Source: Xenia sp. Carnegie-2017 (taxonomy: Eukaryota > Cnidaria > Anthozoa > Malacalcyonacea > Xeniidae). From it: 64,000 nt of DNA. Shown here in pieces: positions 34,519 through 49,954 of the stretch. The position numbers and the translations under genes were made by a program. The notes under the pieces are model-generated. The model worked only from the letters and a program-made list of their open reading frames with translations, searched no databases and was not told where the DNA came from. The stretch spans positions 1 to 64,000 of the forward strand of contig NW_025813492.1 of the NCBI RefSeq assembly GCF_021976095.1, read 5' to 3'. Position 1 is the stretch's first letter. Each line of letters starts with the position of its first letter.

Positions 34519-37500
34519 TTTCAATCTGGAGTTCAAACGTGACTTTGAAGTCGGAATAGTTCAACCTGTCCCTGTGTCCATGTACGACTATTATGATCCA
34601 GGTAAGCGCTTATTTATTCACAGCTCGAGAACGAATGTTTTAACTTTTTGGTAGCAAGCTGTTATACATTCTTTATTTTACCAGATGTGTAAAACGCTAC
34701 ATTTCTACAGGTTTTTGACTGTTAATGAAAGTACAGGAATGTCAATTATTGATGTTGGTGTTCTCAATGGATTTAGTGTGAAACAAGATAGCCTGATTGA
34801 AGTAAATATATTTCTTTTGTGTTTAAGAATTCGGTTTTTAGGAACTACACAAATCGATTGCACGAGAATGAAAATGTGGTCTTAATTTCATGGATCGTTC
34901 AATTTTATCTGTAGCTTGGCGACCATTAAAATATTTTTCAAACAAACAGAAAAATAATAAAAAAAAAAACAGTATCCAGATTTCGTGCAATTGAAGTGTT
35001 TTTCTTTATTCGCTATTCCCTCGTAAAAAAATATATACCTAATTCTTTGAATCCATTTGTTAAAAATTACATTTTCTTTTAGCTTCAAGATAAAGCTAAT
35101 CCAGGAATAGCGAAGTTTGAAATATCTGACCGACAAGTGTATTTGTACCTGGACAAAATAGCCAGCACACACGCGCTTTGTTTCAATCTGGAGTTCAAAC
35201 GTGACTTTGAAGTCGGAATAGTTCAACCTGTCCCTGTGTCCGTGTACAACTATTATGATCCAGGTAAGGGCTTATTTATTCACAGCTCTAGAACGTAAAA
35301 TGTAAAATGTAAAATGTTTTAACTTTTGGTAGCAAGCTGTTATACATTCTTTATTTTACCAGATGTGTAAAACGCTACCAGGGGCGGATCTAGGATTTTT
35401 CAAACATCAGTCATAAAACGTCGGAGGCGCTCCGCACCGGGGGGGGGTCTGAGGCATTCTCCCCTGAGAAATTTTGAATTTCAGAGTCTTGAAAATGCCA
35501 TTTTCAGCGTTTTAGAGCAATACAAAATGTATTTTGTGGGCATCGTTTTTGCGTAAAAACAACACATTTTTCTTACGTTTTTTTTTTCAAAAAAAAAAAG
35601 TGAACAATACTTGAATGTTTTGCCAAATATTTAGGCTCATTATCATGCCAAATATATGGCTCATTAGCATGTCTAGGAACGTAAATTTATTTTACAATAA
35701 TGCTATTCAAAAACAGATATATTCTTTAAAATTTCTACCAAGTTGTCAGGCATAGACCCCCCTAGAGACCCCCATTCAAACCTCTATGTAATAAGTTAAG
35801 TTAGAAATTTGGTACTACAAGTGACAGTTCATAGATATAGAAAAGCTCAGACTTCAAACCATGCAAGTTTATTGTAACTCTTTACCCATCTCCACATCAG
35901 TGCCAGCAAATTCACCTTTGAGAAAAACTCAAAATTTTTTTATGCCAAAGATTAAGCAAAAATTATCAGATTGAAAATTTGCAGTTAAGGTTAGCTTAAT
36001 GCCATAAATGTTTATTAGGCATTTCACTAGACTATTATCTTCTGCAAGGTGTGCTATATAGCAATCACTAGTAGCATTGTATTATCAAATACAAACAGAA
36101 TGTAACCAACATGTCTTTAATTATATAATTACATGAATGTTAAAATGGTTTATGTGTCATGCTTACTGGTTATGATAAATATCTTTTCATATGATCAAAG
36201 CTTGTTTAAATGTAAATCTAAAATAATTTAGTTTAGAAATTATAATGATAATCAGAAAAATTACCTAGTGATCATGAAAAATACTTTGCTGTTTTGCCAA
36301 ATTTCAAGTTTATCTGCATACATAGGAAGACATTTTTACTTTATAGAAAATGCTTTTCATACATCAATAGCCCTTTGGAATTTATGGCAAACAATCTGGT
36401 ATGAGCCGTAGATTAACACACCTTTACATCTCTACATGAGGTGTTCAGTTAGAAAAGGGACAATATGTGACATGGGACAACATTTCATGTATGTGAAATA
36501 CTCAGGTTTAATACCATTCCAGTCAAATTGTCAAAATAAAAGCTTCATGGATCATAAGACTCAAAATCACAGGTTATAGTAAACAGCTTCTCATGTAATC
36601 AATGTTAGTTTTCTCAAATCTTAAACAATATGTAGTATAACTGTCTAATGATTGAATGATCAATGATCATAAACTGAAAAGCCCCAAACATTTGTTTATG
36701 ATAAAGTAAATAATAGTATGGCACCTTATGGCTACAGATTTTTTGTCCATTGAAATATATTTGCAGAAATGTAGGATTTCGCTGCCATATAACGGCCACG
36801 ATTCCCCAAGCATTAAAGAAATCATAGCTAAAAGTCCTTCGGCAACAACAATTTTAGAAGCATCAATCTGCTTACCATACGCCATATTAACATAAATCGC
36901 ATCACACACTCGCATAAATTGACTTTGATATATTGCATTCATGCATACACTTCACTTGTCCTTTACTTACGATTTTCGATGTAAATTTCTGCTGATAAAA
37001 CTCAAAACAATGTTGGCTTTGTTTTGAACATCAATGACTGAAATGTCGCTGGCGAGATCGTCTTTGCCAAGCATTTACAATTCATCCATAAATTTTCACC
37101 CTCTTGAAAAATTCCCATTTTGGAAAGCAGCATTCATGTCAACATATGAATTTGTAAAGATTTCCATAAATTCCATCTGATTGTAGTTTAGTTTCTATCA
37201 TGCTTATAAAAATTACTATGAAACGATCAAACATTCAATTCAGACAGTGAGCTTGACTATGTTAGTTCAGTTGGCTATCAGTCGAAATCGGTCAAACCAA
37301 TCACAGTAAGACAAAAATTCAAATGAACCAATTGTAAGATAGCAATTGGACTCCCTTATAGGTCCGGCCACCCCTATTATCGGTCGAGATTATTCCAGAC
37401 TGTCCACTGATCTGGCCATTGACCAATAAAATAGCGTTTCTGGCGTTCATAGACTCCTTTATAAGTCGAACCAGTCAAGCCACCCCGCTTATCAGTCGGT

Positions 37501-38897
37501 TATTCCAGGTCAATTAAAATTCAACTGATCTGGTTACCAAGGAGATATTCATTGGATTAGTCATTAGTTTTCAATAATAAATAAAGCTGGATTTTTATCA
37601 CGAAGTAAATGCGATAATAAAGTAAGAATAATTAATGAATTTTAATTAATATGAATAGGTAATTTTGAATTTCAAACATCAGTCGCGCGACGGATTTGAC
37701 ATACTCTAGATCCGCCCCTGAACGCTACATTTCTACAGGTTTTTGAATGTTAATGAAAGCGCAGGAATGTCAATTATCGATGTTGGTGTTCTCAATGGAT
37801 TTAGTGTGAAACAAGATAGCCTGATCGAAGTAAATATATTTCTTTTGTGTTTAAGAATTCGGTTTTTAGGAACTACACAAATCAGTTGCACGGGAATGAA
37901 AATGTGGTCTTAATTTCATGGATCGTTCAATTTTATCTGTAGCTTGGCGACCATTAAAATATTTTTCAAACAAACAGAACAATAAAAAAAACAGTATTCA
38001 GATTTCGTGCAATTGAAGTGTTTTTCTTTATTCGCTATTCCCTCGTAAAAAATATATACCTTATTCTTTGAATCCATTTGTTAAAAATTACATTTTCTTT
38101 TAGCTTCAAGATAAAGCTAATCCAGGAATAGCGAAGTTTGAAATATCTGACCGACAAGTGTATTTGTACCTGGACAAAATAGCCAGCACACACGCGCTTT
38201 GTTTCAATCTGGAGTTCAAACGTGACTTTGAAGTCGGAATAGTTCAACCTGTCCCTGTGTCCGTGTACGACTATTATGATCCAGGTAAGCGCTTATTTAT
38301 TCACTGCTCGAGAACGTAAAATGTAAAATGTAAAATGTTTTAACTTTTTGGTAGCAAGCTGTTATACATTCTTTATTTTACCAGATGTGTAAAAGGCTAC
38401 ATTTCTACAGGTTTTTGACTGTTAATGAAAGCGCAGGAATGTCAATTATCGATGTTGGTGTTCTCAATGGATTTAGTGTGAAACAAGATAGCCTGATCGA
38501 AGTATATTTCTTTTGTGTTTAAGAATTCGGTTTTTAGGAACTACACAAATCAGTTGCACGAGAATGAAAATGTGGTCTTAATTTCATGGATAGTTCAATT
38601 TTATCTGTAGCTTGGCGACCATTAAAATATTTTTCAAACAAACAGAAAAATAAAAAAAAACAGTATCCAGATTTCGTGCAATTGAAGTGTTTTTCTTTAT
38701 TCGCTATTCCCTTGTAAAAAAATATATACCTAATTCTTTGAATCCATTTGTTAAAAATTACATTTTCTTCTAGCTTCAAGATAAAGCTAATCCAGGAATA
38801 GCGAAGTTTGAAATATCTGACCGACAAGTGTATTTGTACCTGGACAAAATAGCCAGCACACACGCGCTTTGTTTCAATCTGGAGTTCAAACGTGACT
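34519..38897 (+). pseudogene. Tandem copies of the A2M/TEP/CD109 receptor-binding exon pair
   Basis: Each 672-678 bp unit has exon A (91 nt, LTVNESTGMSIIDVGVLNGF) and exon B (181 nt, FEISDRQVYLYLDKIAST plus a YYDPG end). This is the C-terminal receptor-binding domain of the alpha-2-macroglobulin/thioester protein family (compare human SSNHVLIYLDKV and VYDYYE). Copies: a partial exon B at about 34519-34601; 34711-34801 with 35083-35263; 37739-37829 with about 38103-38285; and 38411 to about 38501 with about 38774-38896 (cut off). Exon A starts needing two bases from before, but exon B ends with one, so A-B-A-B splicing would not stay in frame. This is therefore duplication of a gene end and not a working multidomain array. 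No thioester or bait region is in view. Confidence 0.8.
35379..37720. mobile_element. Non-autonomous hAT transposon, 2342 bp, with 8-bp target duplication
   Basis: Ends are CAGGGGCGGATCTAG at the left and its inverse TCTAGATCCGCCCCTG at the right. The 8-bp target duplication AACGCTAC lies at 35371-35378 and 37721-37728, and the neighbouring A2M units show the uninterrupted site. Inside I find no hAT transposase motif; the longest ORF (36667-36942, minus) is unassigned. Subterminal CATCAGTC motifs occur near both ends, as in the element at 53.5 kb. Confidence 0.92.
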
Positions 38898-39207
38898 AGG
38901 GTTTAAGAGATCATTATCCAGTGCCATAGCGCTATACAGGTATCATACAATCAATTCCTGGACATTATAGTATGATTATCTTTGGTTAGAACAACGTTCA
39001 TGTGTTCAGTTTTGTTTGTACGAAATTACATTTCTTGACATGTGTTTTATGAAGTTTGGATGGTGCTTCAACTGGAGATTGAGTTTTTAATTTTGTGAGA
39101 CTTTTACCAAACTGTAGTGATCGGTTTGTTGATATTAGCTGGGATTAAGTTGTTTCGCTCTGTTTTTATTTATGTAAATTTTTCGTCAAGGTAAACAAAC
39201 ACAACTT

Positions 39208-39720
39208 TTGATGATGAGTAAAGTTTGTGAAAGATCCATTGATAAGTCCATACCTATACCACAGGTCGTAGCAATTAAAGATGATACAGGGGATATATCA
39301 TTCACTGGCAAAATTGCTACTGTGGATCCACGTCATCCTGTTCAATTTCTCGCAGCGTTCTGTGACCTTTGCAAAGAGCGTTTTCAAATGAAAGAACTGT
39401 GCATCAAGAAACTCACTAAATTGTTTTGCCCTCGATGTGCTAAACATTTGTCTCCGTCACTGTTCCTTCACATAGAATTTAAAGATGACTGTGGTATGGG
39501 TTACCATGTTGTGTTGGCAGACGAAACTGCAAAAATTTTCACTAAGACTGATCCCTTTAAATTACTCACGGAGAAAGACGAACAAGAACGCTTGAGAAGT
39601 TTTCTTGTTTCAAAAGAGATAAGAAATATGGAATATGACATCTGTATTCGAGAATGTGGGAAAGTGAAAGGAAAGCCTGTGTACGTTCTACTTAAACTAT
39701 CAAAAAAATGGAAGGTGTAA
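39208..39720 (+). CDS. POT1 C-terminal-like zinc/OB-fold protein
   Basis: Open 170-residue ORF, start MMMSKV. It has two Cys pairs, CDLC and CPRC, spaced about 30 residues apart (about residues 52-85), then an OB-fold-like region with FKDDCGMGYHVVLADETAKI and a closing YDICIRECGKVKGKPVYVLL. The pattern of zinc-binding Cys pairs, the DD-G-G strand and the ECFIKSYN-like strand resembles the C-terminal OB3 domain of the telomere protein POT1. RPA1-type zinc OB folds are an alternative. The N-terminal DNA-binding OB folds are absent, so it is either a diverged single-domain gene, a partial copy, or the last exon of a gene whose upstream exons are lost. It has no breaks. A decayed second copy follows. 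Confidence 0.5.
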   Translation: MMMSKVCERSIDKSIPIPQVVAIKDDTGDISFTGKIATVDPRHPVQFLAAFCDLCKERFQMKELCIKKLTKLFCPRCAKHLSPSLFLHIEFKDDCGMGYHVVLADETAKIFTKTDPFKLLTEKDEQERLRSFLVSKEIRNMEYDICIRECGKVKGKPVYVLLKLSKKWKV

Positions 39721-39989
39721 TTTTCTGTAAAATCAATTTTATTATATTCTAATGAGCGTAATGATCGAGGGTCCGGCTACCTGCATGGATAGTTGGGGTT
39801 TCAAGTGGTTTATTAAGGTCGTTGTGTACAGGATATTATGCTTAAATTAGAGTTTTAGAAGAAGTTTTTTAAAGAATTCAAAAAAATACAATTCACAATC
39901 TATGCAGGCTTCCTGCAATTGACCCCTGTCACTATATTAACTATTTTACGGTAAGAATAACATTGTGTGTAAATTAAATAGAGGTTTTT

Positions 39990-40575
39990 GATTTAATTAA
40001 TCCAGTGCCATAGCGCTATACAGGTATCATACAATCAGTCCCTGGACATTATAGTAAGATTTTCTTTGGTTAGGACAACGTTCATGTGTATATAACTTTG
40101 CATTGTTTTAGTGTTTTATCAATTTTGTTATGTTCGTATTTACATGTCTTGAGGCCGGTTGCACGAAGCTTGAGAATAGTGCTGTCAACTGGATTATGAG
40201 TTTTTCAAAAGGGACTTTTTTGTGGGTATCTTTACTGTAGTGATCAGTTTATTTATATTAACTTGGGATTGGGATTAAGTTGTATTTTACGTTGTCTTTA
40301 TCACTTTTGTATAATATTTTCTCAAAGATAAACAGAAATTTTATTTTGAAAAGTTTAGGTTTATAAGTCTATATTTGTGGCACCACAGGTCGTTTAAGCT
40401 AGGGAATCGAAAAATTCTTTTAGAGAAAATCTATTAGAAAATTTACACAAAAGTGGTTATGCTCGTGGTAACTTTGATGATCGAGATTGACCCATTTAGG
40501 GTCTCATTTTAGAAACATCGTAAATCAACTTTAAAGAAAATAAGGAAGTTGAATACGGCATGTCACTAGTTTGAT
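39990..40575 (+). pseudogene. Decayed second copy of the POT1-like locus
   Basis: Upstream flank 40004-40095 matches 38920-39005 closely (ATCCAGTGCCATAGCGCTAT, ACAGGTATCATACAATCA), with a further diverged match to about 40330. Then ATTTGTGGCACCACAGGTCGT corresponds to the first codons, and at about 40430-40565 scattered matches correspond to the KTDPFKLL and EIRNMEYDI coding region, with most of the zinc-binding part missing. Non-coding now. Confidence 0.65.
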
Positions 40576-40843
40576 ATTGTGCAAAGTAGGAAGTGTTAAT
40601 GTACGCAGGCGTACCTATTTTTTGAGAACAAGTACTTATCTAATTTCATTTCTGTTTACTTTCCTTTATTGTGCAATTTTTAGGACTGTTTTGCACAATT
40701 TTGGCACTTGTTGCGCCAGCAGATATCTGACGAAATGTCGGAGTAATTCTGCAGTTTTTGTATGGAATTGATTTAAGTGGACATTTTTGAAACTGAAGAA
40801 ATTAGGAATGTTTATTGCTTTAAGGAAGGCGAATATTGAATCA

Positions 40844-41428
40844 CTACCGTGAAATTGGCACGACATCGGGCACCACACTCAATCATTTATATTTTTGTGC
40901 ACTTTCCAAATTTTGGATATATTTTAGACAATATAAAATTCTATAATATACTTGAGTTTAAAAAATTCTACCCTGTAGTTTTTTAGCTATAGAGCTGTGT
41001 CGATTGTGGTGCCAACTTCACAGTTTATACCAGAGTACATTCTCAAGGAATATTATTCCGTTTATATTTTTGTGCACTCTTCAGATTTTCGATATAATTT
41101 ACACAATATAATTATCTATATTCTGGCCAAGTTTAAAACAATTCTACCGTGTAGTTTTTAAATTATACGCTAATTAAGGGAAATGAAAAGTACACTGTAA
41201 CCTAAAGTTTAGTGTTTTCTTCAATTTTTTGACTTTTATACTTTCTTTGTGATGGTTAAGGACAGTAAAATAATAATAAACAGTTAAGAATTGTTTTTAC
41301 TGTTGTATTTCATGGAAAACGTGTTTTAAAGACGATTTTTCGATTTATCATTTTGAATGATAAATTTTAGTTGAATGTGGTGATGAATGTTGTGATGAAT
41401 GCCCAATGTGGTGCCAATTTCACGGTAG
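40844..41428. mobile_element. TIR element, about 585 bp, with internal tandem duplication
   Basis: Left end CTACCGTGAAATTGGCACGA and right end (inverse) CTACCGTGAAATTGGCACCA give about 27 of 30 matching bases. Inside, a block of about 110 bp at 40888-41000 is repeated in diverged form at 41057-41165 (TTTATATTTTTGTGCACT and ACAATATAA markers). A third internal copy of the terminal motif sits at 41008-41030. No coding capacity. The right end touches the first KATNA1 exon remnant. Confidence 0.7.
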
Positions 41429-41433
41429 TACAC

Positions 41434-44072
<2,639 letters not shown>

Positions 44073-44192
44073 GAAACTTTTCCATTTATCACACTAAAAT
44101 GTAATATCGCAAATGAAATTTATTGCTGGAAGGAAAACTCTAAGATTGTTTAATGATGTTTCTTGTACTTTTACGTTCATTTTGTCTTTTAG

Positions 44193-47088
44193 GATGTTCA
44201 ATCTGACGAAGTAAAGTTATTGGTGATTGATAACTTAATAATAATTCCATCGAGAGATGTCTACATTATGATAAATACTGCTGTCAAATACACAGTCAAA
44301 AGATTTCGACAAAACTCTATGATAGGTAAACATAATTACATTTCTTATTCCCGTGCTGTCGTTTACTTTAATAATACCAATGATTTAAGAAAAGTAATTG
44401 TACAATTAAAAATTGTAAAACATCATTTTATTATTAGATGTCGAAATGCCGTCAACACAATTTGAGTTTGTTCTCAGCAATACAACTGTTGCAGTTCTTC
44501 ATGAACCATCATCTAATGTTATTTGTCGTGTTCTTGGTTATACACAAGTTACCCTCGTTGATAAAAGTATCTTTTTGTGTGTACTTCTGGACTGAGGGGG
44601 TAGGTTTTTGTTCTTTGGTATGTACAAGTCACCCTTGTTGATAAAAGTCTTCTTTTGTGCACACATGGACTGGGTGGGTTGACAATTGTCGCGCGAGGGA
44701 GGGGGCTGGCTAACATTTATATATGCATGTTCTTTATTAGCTTCTCTTAAAATCATTGTGTATGTACGTATTTCTGTTTCACTGTACAATACAATAGACA
44801 GCATGTACTTATGGTACGTCAGTAGATACTTGTAGTACATTACGTAGGTACTTTTATGGATACTTTGGTTTAATCTTTAACGTTGTGATGAGACATGAAA
44901 GATCAAATATCTACAAGACAACCAACAGCTTATATTTATGTTGATGAACCTCATCTAGGTAATTCTTGAATTCATAACTGTTTAAAATGATTATGGACGT
45001 CGTGATTTGCACGTGCTTAATTCATTATTGAAGCGTGTTCGTGTGACATCACTGAGCGCAAGTTGTGACGTTTGCAAGGCAAAACTTTGGCGCCAAATTT
45101 TGTTTCAAACACGAAACGACGTTAAAATTTCAAAACTTGGGCGAAGAAATTGCGTTAGAAAAGGATTTGGAAAAATTGTTATTGATTTCATTGAATGAAA
45201 GAGTTAAAGCACATTTACCTGTGACGTTTTACACGAGTTGTACATGTTTAAGTTTTGTTTTGTAAAATATCATTGATATTTTCAGCTTAACGTTTATAGA
45301 AATCTCACAACTCTCTCGTATTAACTTGAACATTTGCTAACTATTTGAAAACCACATCAATAGTCTTATGAAAGAAATCTTCAATTTTCGTGCGTTGCTT
45401 AAGCTGTAGTTACTGTTGCTTCATCACGTAAATATTCATCACGTAAATATTCATCACGTAAATATTCATCACGTAGATATTCATCACGTAAATATTCATC
45501 ACGTAAATATTCATCACGTAAATATTCATCACGTAAATATTCATCACATAAACGCAAGCAAAATCAAGAAAATTTTCATGTAATGTTAACATTGAGATGA
45601 TTCCGTCTCTATGATTTTTTAGGATTTTCTATCACTTCTGGCGATGTTTGGATCTTAGAAAGTAAACGTGAATATTTTGTCACAGTGAACGTCTTTGACA
45701 AACTTAATCATAAACTTTATGTTGGTGGTAACATTCAAATCACAACTTAATTTCCAAAATCGCATTTCGATGTTTCTTATTCATCTGATAATGGATCGTA
45801 TCATGAGACGAAGACGTTGACCAGTGGGAAAATAGTGCTGCGTGCTGTACTATCTAAGATTACGGTAACAATTTGAATGTTTTGTGTTGTGTAGTTGACT
45901 ACCATACGTATGTACTACTATGTAATGGATATTTGTATGGATTGCAAAGTTCATTTTCTCACTGATCAGATTCAAACGCTCATACGTAAGTCATACGTAA
46001 ATGCCTTGTACGGTAGGTCGTTATACTAATAAAGTGAAGGATATCACAGTTTGTTTCATTATTGTGGAGAAGTTGATGCCAGCTGCTCAATAATGATTTT
46101 TCATATCAATATTATTGTCAAGTTATGTAATGTTCACTTACTCCATTTTATAGTCAATTATCACTGGAGAAACTGCGGTCCTCGATACTCCCGTACGTGG
46201 TAAACATGATGTTATTATTTATAATCCTGTCACCGTGACACCTGCTGTTTTGGCATTTCCATGGATACTAAATGGTAGGGATCATTACAAATACCAACTT
46301 GAAGTATGTACATGAACCTAATTTACTGCATGTTTGGAGGGAGGAAGAGGATTTGACATAAAGAAATTGCTGTTGTTTTCGCTTGCCAAAAGTTTAACCA
46401 GTTATTTTACGTAGATCACGTTGTATACAATATAAATACTTCATGTAACATTGTGCATTACCTTTTTAGGCCACAGGGGGGAGTGGACAATACTCGTGGC
46501 CTTCTGATGCTACGACCATTGCAAGTGTCAACATTCGAGGTCTTCTCACTACGACTGCTGACACTGGATTCACTATTGTGAAGGCTCATGACACTGAGAA
46601 TTTATTGCATTATGTTCAATCAAAGGTGTGTGTATGACTTGAAGAAGAAAACTTTTAATGGTTGTTTTTCAATTCACTTGTTGTATTGTAGGTTTATATA
46701 TTGCCTCCGGACAACTTAAAGTTTGTCCCCTCAAGAGTTGAAGTTGAAATTGGTACAAAGTTAAAGATTCCTGTGTCTGCTGCTGCATTTTCTTTACCAG
46801 GTTTGTTGTAGATACGTATATTGTTTAACAAACATGTAATGTTTAGAATCAGTTATACGTAGTTCATCCTTTCTTTCGATCATACATGTTTAAAGTTAGA
46901 TATAATTTATCCTTTTTTAAATACTTCTAAAAATTGAAACTTTACGTACAAAAGTTTAGGCGTGATTATTAATTGAAGTTATTTAACTTATGAATAATTT
47001 TTTTAGAAAACGATGATTTATTGTTTTTTGATGATTGTCGCAAAATGAAGCTTACGATATCTGTTAATAATCCTTTTATTGTTATGTA
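44193..47088 (+). pseudogene. NUP210: NUP210 (gp210) nuclear pore membrane glycoprotein, internal exons
   Basis: Consecutive exons in correct order and phase: 44193-44325 (SDEVKLLVIDNL, RDVYIMINTAVKYTV), 44438-44566 (FEFVLSNTTVAVLHEP), 44893-44958 (AYIYVDEPHLG), 45623-45864 (GFSITSGDVWILES, VNVFDKLNHKLYVG, GSYHETKTL), 46154-46303 (VTVTPAVLAFPWILNG), 46470-46625 (ATGGSGQYSWPSDATTIASV), 46693-46800 (LPPDNLKFVPSRVEVEIG) and 47007-47088 (DCRKMKLTISVNNPF). They match the lumenal N-terminal third of gp210, which rings the pore membrane. An in-frame stop lies in the 45623 exon (QITT-stop-FPKSHFDV). Earlier and later exons are not found. A copy of its first part lies inverted at 1-518. Confidence 0.85.
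45421..45553. repeat. 15-bp minisatellite, about 9 units
   Basis: Unit ATTCATCACGTAAAT, with one unit carrying TAGAT. It sits in the NUP210 intron before the 45623 exon. The long minus ORF with repeated MNIYV is an artefact of the repeat. Confidence 0.95.
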
Positions 47089-49950
47089 AAGCAAAGTAAG
47101 TTCTAGCGTTCAACTTTTATGTTCGCCAAATTTGAATGAGATTTAAGATTCTTTTTTGTTATTTTTATTATAGAAAATGAGCAACGGTAAGTGATTTATT
47201 CATTATAATTAGCATTTGTTACTTATCATTTCTATCCATTTTGTATGTAATTTTTCGAAAGTGATTTCAAAAGAAATCAGTAAGGCACAACTGAATATAT
47301 GAATATACACACCCCCAATTAACGTTCTAGTCACGCCTCTGTTGCTCATATACACTTAGCGTTATCAATAGTGCTTTTACGCAGCTATATTCAGTATATA
47401 TCATCAGACGAAATCATCAGTTTAAAGTATACTAATATATGCTATGGTTCTCGATGTTCAAGTAGTAAAAATGTCATTCCTGGTCATCAGCTTGACGAAG
47501 ATTTTGCGGTTAATGACGATAATCGAAAGCCGAAACCAAAAAGAATCATTGCCAGTGGTGTTTGATAAAAACAAAAAAGGGAAAAATAGTACTCTCTAAG
47601 CATTATTTAGTGTTGTTTTTTGATTGAATGACTGATATGTAGCTCGACATAATATTTAAATTGACGACGAACAAAACTAAAAGTTATTCCCCTTTTTAGG
47701 TTCTTATATTTTTTAAAAAGCCTTACGTACTATTTCAACCCTCTCAGTTGATCTTGTACTAAATTTTCTAAAGAATCTACTCTTTCATTCGTCGGCAAAA
47801 CCTGTATTCTGTCAGCTACATGCTTCATTTATAAACGTTTTGTTTTCATTATATTTAGCTTTGATCGACAAAGGTAAAAAAGTAGCTGCATAGTGTTCAA
47901 CAGTTTTGTGAATTTAATGCATTTATATAACAGACACCTCGCTTATTTAGTCCTGTTTTTGTAGTTATTTGTGTTCACTTTCTGCGAAAGCAATAAAGTA
48001 TAAAATATATTGAGTAATAATTAATATTCTTAAATTTACAAAACAGCCTTTACCTGTATACTGCAATAAATTAATAAGAATGTTTTAAGAATGTAGCAGT
48101 CAAGTTTAAAGCAGAGTGACAGGCATACGTAATTAAGCAAAATTTTAAAAGATTTGTAACAGAATAGAGAGGAGAGAAAATTTTAGAAGGAGTTTGTGAA
48201 TTGGGTAACCAAAGTTTTTTTATTCTATTTTACATTTACATTTTTATTCTGTTCGAATAGTCACGTGATTTATCAGGTGAGGTTTTTGTTAATGCATTCA
48301 AAATTATATGAAAGAGCGTCGAATTCTCAGAAAAGTTTACTAAATCCATAACTGAAAATCCTTTCCCCAAAGAGTTTGCATCTATTTTCCTTTATCTTTC
48401 TGTCCGGCATTTTGAGTCTTACGTGAAACTTCAAACTACAAGAATATAAGGTTTTTTGATAAAAGAAGCATTAATAGCTAAAATATATAAGATCCAAATG
48501 ACAACTAATATGTAAAAATGGTTACCTCTCTGCATCCAACATCCTTGTATTTGTTTACGCTTTAATGTACTTGATAAAGATGTATACTTTGTACTTTTGG
48601 AAAACACATTTGATTTGCTGACATTTAAATTAAACTTTATTTTACTTTAATCTAAAATACAGTTTACTACTGTTTACATTATATGTATGTTGATTGTTTC
48701 AATATTTTATTTGTTCATCTGTTAATTGCCATGAGCTTAAATGACTATAACAAAAAGCCAACCTGTATAATTTCCACGTGCAGAAACTTGATTTCTCTTT
48801 TTTACTAAATTTTTCTAATATTAGTTGGATTTCTTTGAAAAACATCTTTTTTTCCTTTCCGTGTGTCTACAGCAATATAATTAATTTTTCATCAGTTAAC
48901 GTGAATTTACACTATTGGGTTTTTTATTTTGCTATAAAAATTTGTCTTCTAAGAACAAAGGGGTTTCACGTATAGCTACTGGCTTCACAGATCAGTCACT
49001 TAGCTCGCTTTAACAACTGAGATGCCATGATTAAATCTTGACTCGTTTACTGTGACTGTTTAGACCGGTCTGTGCCCTGCATGTGTGCTTTTTTATGTGA
49101 AGAGACTTTTAACACGTTTGACAAAATTTTGTACAAAAAGACAAAGGTCCGATATTTATCAGTAAAGACTGAAAGCGAGCTTATTAAAAAGTATATTATA
49201 TGACATTATTTCACCTGAAACGAAGCTTGCTTTGTATCTCGTCATTGCTGTTTTGCACGTGTAGGCTTTCACTTTTCTAGTTTTCATCAGAAAAAAAAAT
49301 CGTTTCAAATTGTATCGTCTGGAAAGTAATGGACTGGCAAAAATGTTTTTGAGCCAATCAAGACGCACTAATTTGCCGGAAGTGACGCTTGCCATATAAT
49401 AACGTTTAATTTATGTCGTAATAATGTGACAATGCCACATTATATTGACGCTTTTTTCACAAAAAGTTTGTATTATTATAGGTAAAACCATTGTTACATT
49501 GTAAAGAAACGAGCTTAAAACTTTTCGCTTAATACTAGCTATGACGATTGTTTAATTGTTTTTTCGAACTTCTGGAAGTTCTTTGGCATACCAATAATTT
49601 AAGACAATGAAGTTTAACGATCGTAAACCGGGGCTATTGATGTTTGGAGATCGAATGCTTTAAATAGTTCCAAACTAAAGTTAGTAAAACTGCTATCGCA
49701 ATGGCCGCCGACGTGTGCAGTTATGTTTAAAATTCTACCAATTTTTTATTATTAAAATAAGCAATATTTTAGTGGTCACAAAGGTTTGACGAATTTAAAA
49801 ATTGGTCGCGACCAAAAAAGGTTGGTAATTTTGACCAATCTGTTTTTATTGTGTAGCATAGATGTGGATTATAACTTCTCCTTATTTTGTAACGATGAAA
49901 ATTGCCAATTATTTTTGTAAATATTCTTTTCCCAGCACCTTTTTTTAATT
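47089..49950. other. Long stretch without a recognised gene
   Basis: AT-rich. A repeat at 47255-47340 is related to 9155-9290. The ORF at 47371-47565 is unassigned. From 47.6 to 49.9 kb I find no domain, terminal repeat or RNA gene. Confidence 0.5.
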
Positions 49951-49954
49951 ACAA

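Noticed and set aside
40153-40205. Half of the GGCCGGTTGCACGAAGC MITE end
   Set aside because: The same stretch aligns, in diverged form, with the flank of the first POT1-like copy, so the resemblance to the MITE terminus may be chance; no matching right end.
45410-45592. Minus ORF made of repeated MNIYV units
   Set aside because: It is only the translation of the 15-bp minisatellite; no flanking coding signal.
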